From: Cercophora sp. LCS_1
Taxonomy: Eukaryota > Ascomycota > Sordariomycetes > Sordariales > Lasiosphaeriaceae
Assembly: GCA_036250225.1 (NCBI GenBank)
Contig: JAPZLL010000030.1
Coordinates: 370,278-434,277 of the forward strand
DNA length: 64,000 nt
Direction of reading: 5' to 3'
The notes beneath the pieces were generated by a model. It was not told the origin of the DNA. It did not search any database and saw nothing but the letters and a program-made list of their open reading frames with translations. The translations under genes and the position numbers were made by a program. Of this stretch, positions 55,862-64,000 are shown piece after piece; the stretch's first letter is position 1; every line of letters begins with the position of its first letter.

Positions 55862-58800
55862 GATGGTCGTGCGTTCATATTGCCCCTTCGCTTCCTTCCG
55901 AAACCTGAATGACCCTGGAATGCGTGTGACAGCAGTCGTTGTTGTATTATAACAGTGTATATATTGTCTTGGGCGCACCCAGTACGGCTGGTCAAAAGTC
56001 AGACAGCCACGTTACGTTAGATGAGGCTCCTACAAGACAAGACCATGGTTTCCGCCTCTTGTCTCTTCAGCGTCAAAGCCGCCGCAAATTTATCATACGA
56101 AATCAACAGATTCGGAACACACAAGTACCTATATGGCATGCGGCTGAGGTATGCTGAAACCACAGCCATACCTAGCGACGCTTGCATCTGCATGAGCCAT
56201 GATCCATTCATCACGGATTATTGGGGACATGCGATTGCCGCAAAGACGTCAACACGGGACCGGTCTAAAATGAAGATAAGGCGCTCGAGACATATCGCCT
56301 GATTTTAGCCGGTAAGGTATGTTGACCAGAGCCGGGCGCATTGTTTCAGTCGTCGGTCCAAGTGCTGTATTGTGTTCCGGCCAACCGACACAGCTTCTGT
56401 TGGTACGGGAGACCTTGTGGCGGGCGTCGCCGAAGGAATATCAACGGGGGTCAAAAGTAGGTATGTATGGCGATGATTCCTGTGGAGCCCTTCCCACCTC
56501 ATCACGCGCCATGCCGCTTTTCCTGGCACCCAACGGTCGAGGAGCCACTACGGGCCCTAACCGTCTCGGTATACCTCGCCCTTATCTGCGCTTGGGTGAA
56601 GATCAAATTCGATATGGCAGCTGTGGTTTTATACAAGTCTTGTCACGATGCCGTTGCAGTTGACGTTGCTCCACTTTGAGCGACGGGGTCTAAGGAACTC
56701 GATCACGAATGATAAAGTCCGAACGTCAATCAACTCACAGATATCTCATCACAACAATAAGCATGGTTGCCTCCAGGTTCTAGCGCCCAGGACCCATATG
56801 CTCCTCGACCGAGGCAGCTTTCCACCCATTCGCTACCACCTGGTGAGATGTGTCAAGAGTGGTCCAACTCCCAGCAACGATAAACTTGCCAAGTTCGCGG
56901 GAGAAGCCCGGGTGAATCTCGAGAAGGTCGGATCAAAGTCGTACCGGTTTTCGCTGCAGCCTGCAGGCGAAAATCATTTGTGGGCTGCCGGGAAATCGCG
57001 GTTCTGTCTCGAGGGAGAAGTGGCCGCCTTCGGCCCAGTCGTGGCCTCGGACGCAGGCGCAAAACAATCAAGGAAATCTAGAAGGGTTTTAACTTCGATG
57101 ACAGCCGCGGGTTCCTCCATCTCAAACTCTCGACGACTCGCCTTGTGCGTGTCGCTGCGAGACATGCTGCCTGAGCGTCACAGGATGTTATTTACGCACG
57201 GGTTTGACTCGGCCACGGTGAGAATCATAGACCTTGGGGCATAAACAGCGGCGGCATCTGCGGCATCCTGTTCAAGTAGATATTCTCGGCGTCGATACAC
57301 CGATGAGACATTGGGCGATGGCCCACTTGGTCCCGGGTGGGACCGCTGTGTCCTACCCAGCCTTTCTCTCGAAATCCCCAACTTGCGCGCGACCAACAAT
57401 CTTCGCGACAGTGTTGCCGGCCCGGGGCCTGAGGACGCGATTCCAGAGATGATCGCAAAATCATCCGCTTGATTCTAGAGGCCTGATGTTGGGGCCTTCG
57501 GTCAACCGAAACAACGCCGGTGTTGGCGTCATCGCTTGACACGTCTTCAGCTTCTGCCGAACATGAATATCCAGAATCCAGTTGCTGGCCCTCATAGTAC
57601 CGACAGACAATTTCCGTCCCAAGGATAATGCACACGAAGGAGATGCAGGTGTCACAAACGGAACGTGCCTCCACATAGACTGAGGTAGACTAAGTTGGCG
57701 ACTAAGGAATTTTCACAGTGAACTCGGCTCGCGCCACTTCAAACGGTTTGGGTGGGTAGGGTTGTTTTTCAACACGCAGGAAGGTAATGCCTGTAGCGCT
57801 GATGACAATAATCCAAGGTCTCCAGAATATTGTCTGACACCTTGAAATATCAAGTGAGTCCTCTCTTTCCAGAGGCATAGCTCTTCGAGTTTGCTGGTGT
57901 ATGGTTTCCTTGTCAGGGACCCGCCTTCCTAATGCGCTCGGCCAAACACTCCGCTTGAGCCTGGCTTCACCCGCAGGCGATGGTCCACTGAGCTTCTCGG
58001 CCTTAGCAGGTATGAGCGGGGACAAAAATTACGTTTCTTGGCCAGCCGGTTGCTTCGTAAGTCGTTGCACAACTGAGGGGCAGGTGGTAGTGATCATAGT
58101 CCCATGATCCGGCCGCCAGCTCCGCGCTCCCAAGCCCGCACGAGAAACCGATTTGTTGACACCTGGCAACCCCTTCTCTGCGGAAGATCGTGAGTTCCCA
58201 CGGCTGCCCTGTGCTGAGGGCGGCGTAGGTAGCGCAAACACCATTCACAGCGAGCTTTCCGTTGCTCCGACCCCACCACGCACGCCACTCCATCTGCGAG
58301 GTCGCAGCCGCTGGTGCATTCCATGGGACTGCCACAAGGTAATCACTCAGCGTCTCTTGAGCTTCTAGGGCACAGGACGCCTGGCCGTTGCGTGGCCACC
58401 TCCGCCACACCTTGTCAAGTAGCATTTTATCCGTTCCCCAGTCACCAAAAGAAGACCCAGGGCGAGTGAGAACTCAACACTGTTGCCCCCAAAGCGTTTC
58501 GGGCCCGCGGTGCATCCACTCCATACCTCACCTACCAGCTTGCCCGCCAAAGGGGGAGGCGTCGGGCAGCCAGTCCATGACACCCCGGCAACGGTCCAGT
58601 CGGTGACGAGATACCAGGGCCTGGACCGGGCGGCGTTCTACCAAACGCACCCAGCGATAGCAGGGGAAGGCTGGACAACGGTGTCAACACAGGTATGATA
58701 TTTGTGCTCCACGGTCCCCCAGGCATAGGAGAGCCCAGCTTCACCTCATGCGTGGGGAACCTGGAGGCGTGGCTGCGGCGGCCTCGTTCAACCGGCTGTC

Positions 58801-60277
58801 CCTTCCCCGCCATTCCACCAGAAAGCTTTCCCCTCAAACCCGGGACAAAGTGCTGCCCAGAAGAAATTGAGTGCTGTTGCTCGGAAGGGACATCGCCCGC
58901 ACGCCGAATGCCGCACCCAGGTCACGTACGGGCATGAATTTTGCATGTAGAACTGGGTCTACGAGGGGGAGTGGAAGGCTGGAAGGGACAGGTGTCAGGG
59001 ATGGCTAATACAATATAAATAAAACCCCGTGTGAACAGGTAATCATGTTGCAGTTTGCAGAGGTCCCTTTTATTGTTGCGGGCTTGGACGGTAGGTACTT
59101 CCCTCTCAAATTCGCGATGTACGGTAAAGCTCGGGTTCCATGAAATTCGTACCGAACACCGAAACGCCTGGAAGAATGCAAAGCAAATCGACACTCGAAC
59201 TTCAAATCTGGGAGTGGCAGTGACACAAATGCATAACTGTTGACAAGCTGGCGTAATGTTGGTTGCCCAGGGGCTTCCATCCATCGGCTGTCATTCTGGC
59301 ACGGTGCCCATCCCACCGAGGCAGCAGGTCATCATCGTGACTTCAGGGGCCAAGAAACCGAATGAGTTTCTCAGTGACCCCACCTAGGCCAGCACGGCGA
59401 AGCAGAAAAAAAAACCCTAAAATCGTTTAGTACCCCAGCTGGCTGGCCTGTGTCTCTCCACCAGTGCACTGCAGGAGGGGAACAAGAAATTTTTCTCGGT
59501 TCCATCTCACACTCTCCCGTCCAGCTGCACACTTTTTTTTCCACTTCTTCTAACCCATTCTTCGCCTCTAAACCCGCCTGTTTTTTTTCCTCTTGTCCTC
59601 TTGCACGTGCGTCCGAGAGACTTTCGACAAGGGCTGCTCTTCTAGGGTTCCCGCTCAGCAGTCCAAAGCGAAGGATTCAGGCTGCCCTTTCCAGGGCTCG
59701 CGAAACCCAAGTACTTCGTGCCGCGTGCCCGTTCGCGCTCTTTCTCAGCAATACCAAACAGCCGACCGCAGACGCACGATCCCTCGAGAAAAAAAACCCA
59801 CGTCTCGACGTCTCAAACTCCCGAGAGACCCGACTTACCTGAACTTGACTGTCGCCATCACGTCAGTCTTGTTTGCAACCACCCAGGCTACTAGAAGCTC
59901 GGGCTACTTCGCAGAACGGCTCGACCGGTTCTCTACCGCAACTTGTTGTCTCAATCCTCCGACCATCAACCACCACTCCTTTCAAGAACCGATCACCGAG
60001 GCTTTTCCCTAGACGGCCTGCATTCGTCCTCCAAACCAGCCTCTTCAGGCTCGCCTAGCGATCCCGATCAGCAGCAACACCGCTGCTCCAGTGCGGGGAG
60101 GTTTCTTGACCTCTCCGGACATCGTCCAAACGAGGAGGCCAAACAAGCCACCTCGCCAGGGAAGCTGGCAGTTACCAAACACCGGCAACTGCGTCTGTGT
60201 TTCTGTCCAGGTCACTTTCGTTCCCAAGGAACCGCCAGTTCGATCAGGCCGCCGCGAACGAGCAGCATTCGCACAAG
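55862..60277. other. Long gene-poor stretch and 5' leader of the LARP1-like gene
   Basis: About 4.4 kb. From 55862 to about 59400 I see no supportable gene; frames of up to 198 codons (56648-57244) lack domains. From about 59520 to 59600 the plus strand has strong pyrimidine tracts (including TTTTTTTT runs), as in promoters or transcription starts of highly expressed fungal genes. The roughly 680 bases before 60278 contain several upstream ATGs, so the leader probably carries short upstream frames or an intron. Confidence 0.5.
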
Positions 60278-63200
60278 ATGTCGAACACAACCTTCTCCTA
60301 CGCGCAGGCCGCAAAGGGCCAGACAATTTCACAGCCTAGCCCACAATTAACATCCAGTTCCGGACCCCCCTCAGTCAAGGATGACCCGGCTACGGCGAAC
60401 ACATCAGTGAGCGCGCCTTCTGTAACGTCCAATGATTCCGAGGTCCGCGACGCAGAGAAGAAGGCGAAAGTGGATATTGAAGCTGTGCCGTCGAAGTTGG
60501 AATTGGAAGTCACCCAAAACGGAGTTTCGGGATCATCTACTGCGTCGGCAAGCACAGGAATTGTACGTGATGCTGATGCCCCGGCACGGGGAGGCCAGCA
60601 ATCTGAGGATAAGAGCTCGCGTTCGACCAGTCGGACGTCGCGGGCCAACGAAGGATCTGATGGCAGGAAGGCTCGGAAGGGCAAAAAGGGTCGTGCCAAT
60701 GAAAAAGATTCTCACAGTAATCAGACTCAGGATGACGAGAAAGAGAAGGAGGTCCCGAAGCCAGTGCTCTCCGAGGCACCTCCGCCCTCTGTCAACATCT
60801 GGGAGCAGCGGAAGGAGCTGCAAGCAGCCAAGGCTAAGGTCACACCTGTCACACAACCGATAACTGCCACCAGCGTCTCTACTCCAACCCAGGAGTCAAG
60901 CAAGGACCAAACAGAGAGCGTCAATGCTCAAGAGCCAGTTGTCAATGGCAATGGTGTCAATGGAGAGAGACCTGTCAAGAAATCGACCGACTCAGCTCAG
61001 CCAAATGAGCAAGTTCCCCGACGAAGTGCGCCCCGCGGCAGCCGCGCTACCGAGAGAGACGACAAGACCTCGCCGGCTCTCCCACCCGTAGTGGATGCGT
61101 CGTCTTGGCCGGACCCTCGGGCTGCTGCTGCTGTCGAAGAGAGCAGCCGCAAGGTTCAGGACAAGGCCGAGGCCGGCGAGAAAGAAATCCCAGAGGAATC
61201 CGGCGCTACAAAGAAGAAGACGTGGAATCGGATTGAGATCAACCCGTCCGTCGTCTTCAACACACCCTTGCCAGCACGGAGTGGTAAGCCTCGTGGCGGA
61301 GGCCGTGGCGGTCGTGAGGTCGCTTCAACACGAGGAAGTCACAGCGTTTCATCTGCCTCCGCGCCTGTTTCTGCCGGCGACAGGGCCGCCGTCGTGAACG
61401 GAAGCGCGGGGTCTAAGACTGGCACCACACGTCCTCGCGAGGGCAGCATGCAGTCTCGCACAACTTCCCAGCCGCAACCTGTGGTGCCACAGTCAGCCAA
61501 GCCATCATCGGCTGATTCTCAGACCAAGGACCAGCGGAAGCAATCAAGTCCTGTCAATGGGGAACAAGTCCGCGAAGCCGGACCTGAGATCGTTGCAGTA
61601 AGTCTTCCCTGGTGCAGATCAGCCAGTCGTGCACGCCAGTATTTTAATACATCCCAGGTACCAAGCAAACGGGCAAGTTCTGTTCGTGACATCCGTACCG
61701 AGCAACCAGGGGCTTTTGATTCTGCCCCGCGTGCCAACCCTCAAGAGCGGCCTCAGCATCCTCATCAGAAGGGTTCCGAGCATGCAGGCCCCCACGGCCA
61801 GCCATATCAGGCCCGCGATGGACGTCCGGAACGGGGTCGTGGCGGGTACCGTGGTCGCGGAGGTCACAACGGCGGGTCCGGATCCCACGTCGCCTCTGGC
61901 TCATACAGTCAGAGTGGCCAATTCCCCATCAATCCCTTCCTGTCGCGCCAAAACTCAGGCGGTCCCAGTCCTCCCTCTCATTCGGGACAATATCCTGTTC
62001 CTTACGGTCAACACAGCCGGGGGCGGGGCAACAGGTGGGCTGGCTCAGGTCAAAGCACAGGTCGGAACGGTGGTGCTCCATTCTCACCCAAGCCCGTCCA
62101 AGCCAACGACTATGGACTGCCCCAGTACCCACCCTACATGTTCCCCCAGCAGAATGATCTCATGCCAGTCATTAGACATCAGATTGAGTATTACCTCTCC
62201 GTTGAGAACCTGTGCAAGGACTTCTACATTCGTGAACGGATGGACTCCCAGGGTTTCGTTCACCTCAGCACCATCGCCGGCTTCAAGCGGATGCAGGAGC
62301 TGGTGAAGGATCATGAGACGATCAGGCTAGCTTGCGCTTTTTCCGACAGTCTGGACTACGTCATGGGCGAGGATAACATCGAGAGGCTAAGGAACCGAGT
62401 GAAGTGGCAGAGCTTTGTCCTTCCTTATGAGCAACGAAACGAGTCTGCTCGTAACGAAGGTCCCCAAAACTTCAGACTTCTTAACCAAGCAGGCGCTCCG
62501 ATGCATCCGTATCCTGGTCCGGTTGTCCAGCCCATGTTTCCTGTTCAATCCCCGGCCCTGTATCCAGGTTACTCTGAGGATCAGATGTTCCAACCCGTGT
62601 ATGGGAATGGACTGCACTATGAGCCGACCGTCAACGGCGAATTGAACGGCCACCATTACAACACGGAGACTCAGTTATCAGCCGGGGTGCCCGAGTTCTC
62701 CCCTCCTGACGCCCCTATCACTCTGGAGAGTATGACCCAGATATCGGACAACGAAGTCTTGGAGAAGCTGATGGTCTTGGATGCTGGCGAGCAACATGAC
62801 GATCATGCGCATCAAGGCGTGAACGGTGCGACCAGCAGTGGGTAGGTTGCAACCTGGTTTAGACCAAGATTCGAATGAGCTAACGATATTCAAGCGTCAA
62901 TGGAGAGGATCATTCCGGCGGCCGTCCCTACGCCGAGATCCGGCGCGAGGCTCTGGAACAGCGCCAGAATGCTTCCGTCGGTGAGACCCCGAAAATCATG
63001 GAAGAACTCTACAAGTTCTGGTCGAAGTGGCTTCTCGACCAGTTCAACGGCAACGTCTACACCGAATTTCGAGAACTTGCCATGCACGACGCCAGGAAGG
63101 ATGCGCCCAGTCGGTGTGGCTTGGGATTTCTTCTCGAATTTTATGACAGGCTGCTGATGGACAGCAACGGTCAGAAGCCTTGGCCCAAGGACCGCGCGGT

Positions 63201-63282
63201 GCCGGATTTTATGGTCGCCCACTTCCGCGAAGCAAAGGACCTTGATAAGTCTCTGGCCCCGGGAAGCGACGTGGCGATCTAA
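60278..63282 (+). CDS. LARP1-like La-motif protein with C-terminal DM15 unit
   Basis: Three exons: 60278-61597, 61658-62841 and 62895-63282, totalling 2892 nt and 963 residues. The first intron (60 nt, GTAAGT to CCCAG) keeps the frame open if retained. The N-terminal about 590 residues are Ser/Pro/Gln/Arg-rich with an RGG-like patch (GRGGYRGRGGHNGGSG). The La motif starts near residue 607: PVIRHQIEYYLSVENLCKDF, then YIRERMDSQGFVHLSTIAGF. After another disordered region, the C-terminus has a DM15-type unit near residues 869-918: LYKFWSKWLLDQFNGNVYTEF and LAMHDARKDAPSRCGLGFLL. La motif plus DM15 is the LARP1 arrangement; yeast Sro9/Slf1 have only the La motif. LARP1 proteins bind mRNA ends and control translation and stability, often downstream of TORC1. 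The start at MSNTTFSYAQAAKG resembles fungal homologues. Confidence 0.92.
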
Positions 63283-64000
63283 AACAAACACCGAACGGCA
63301 TGCGAGAGGCGGCAACGAGAGCAGCCACTGGTGACTCGAGATCCTCCAACTTACCCCATCTTTGTTCCCTCGCATGATCTAGAACGGCACTGGGCGCTTC
63401 CGCGAACTGGGTCCTCTTAATGTTAGGCGACATATCGAAGGGTTCCGATATTCCTCACCTGGAAACTTCTTCTAATTTTTTCCGGCATTTTGCGTTGGAA
63501 CACGGTGGTTTTTAGAGCAACGGCATTTCCATCCATATCGGCAGCGATTACGACCCAGCTTCTTTTTGACAACAACCTTCACGCACCAGCCCGTACTTGG
63601 CGAGGAAGCGTCGACAACAAGTTTAGCAACCTTCAAGCTTAGTGTCCACGCGAAGCCATTTCTGTCTGGGAGTTTAACGGCATCTTGAATGGGCTGACGG
63701 GTAGATTGTACCGATCATGGTCCAGCGACGATGTGATGAGGGTGACGAAAGTGTCGCATGAGCTGGGTCACTTTTGTCCTTTGGCTTGAGATATGCATGA
63801 ACGAGAATGGCCATGTGCTTGGGAGCATCTACGACTGATCCTCTGGCACACCCCATTGGACTTTACGACAAGACCATGCACTCACGTGGCATTTTGCCCA
63901 GCGCAAGTCTTTACACGACCATCTCGAATGGATTTCTCAGAAAAATTGGGGGGGGGGGGGGGGGGGGGCGTTTGTTTTGGGTTTGGGGGGGGCCCCGCGT
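63283..64000. other. 3' flank of LARP1-like gene and window end
   Basis: No further gene is visible. The last about 55 bases are homopolymer-rich and look like low-quality contig-end sequence. Confidence 0.6.
63948..63968. repeat. Homopolymer G(21) near window end
   Basis: A run of 21 G is followed within 30 bases by further G runs and a GGGGCCCC block. Such a run at the very end of the sequence is more typical of sequencing or assembly artefact than of genomic DNA. Confidence 0.9.

Noticed and set aside
56648..57244. 198-codon plus-strand frame
   Set aside because: No domain and no coherent start context; antisense frames are similarly open.

Overview
The window is nuclear DNA of a filamentous ascomycete, most likely a Sordariomycete. 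The evidence is many short introns (about 50-75 nt) with GTRNGT-like donors, CTAAC/CTGAC branch points and CAG/TAG acceptors, single-copy housekeeping genes of Pezizomycotina type, moderate GC content and kilobase-sized intergenic gaps on both strands. I see no rRNA, tRNA, CRISPR array, transposase, viral gene or polyketide/peptide synthase cluster. The order cannot be resolved by eye.

Layout. 1-17 kb: 5' end of RAD51 (cut by the window edge), a small membrane-anchored fungal protein, a two-zinc-finger protein of unknown function, a metallo-beta-lactamase-like protein that has lost its metal ligands, a penta-EF-hand protein, a ChaC-type gamma-glutamylcyclotransferase, and a glycine-rich RRM protein. 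17-24 kb: a long gene-poor stretch, then a 725-codon frame for a polar, probably disordered fungal protein. 23.5-31 kb: a citrate-lyase-beta-like enzyme divergent from TVP23, a single-pass membrane protein, and a TLS1/C9orf78-like splicing protein. 33-39 kb: a Ser-rich protein of unknown function and PWP1. 38.8-49 kb: PRP16 (divergent from PWP1), GCV1, and ethanolamine kinase divergent from NPR3. 49.5-64 kb: a bHLH-zipper factor with an expanded loop, SFT2, and a LARP1-like La-motif protein with a C-terminal DM15 unit. The last bases are homopolymer-rich contig-end sequence.

The genes form no pathway or operon. Themes that recur are RNA handling (PRP16, TLS1-like, RRM protein, LARP1-like, PWP1), Golgi/endosome traffic (TVP23, SFT2), and nutrient or metabolic control (NPR3, GCV1, ethanolamine kinase, glutathione turnover). 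I found no convincing new multi-gene system. The best unusual signals are gene-structure details: a 5-nt micro-exon in the ChaC gene, a GC-AG intron in the lyase gene, a 19-nt exon in the penta-EF-hand gene, and three introns whose length is a multiple of three and which are invisible to plain ORF reading. Protein-level oddities are the degenerate metallo-beta-lactamase fold and the long-loop bHLH. Exon coordinates below were derived by hand from splice consensus and reading-frame continuity; all multi-exon models sum to whole codons.
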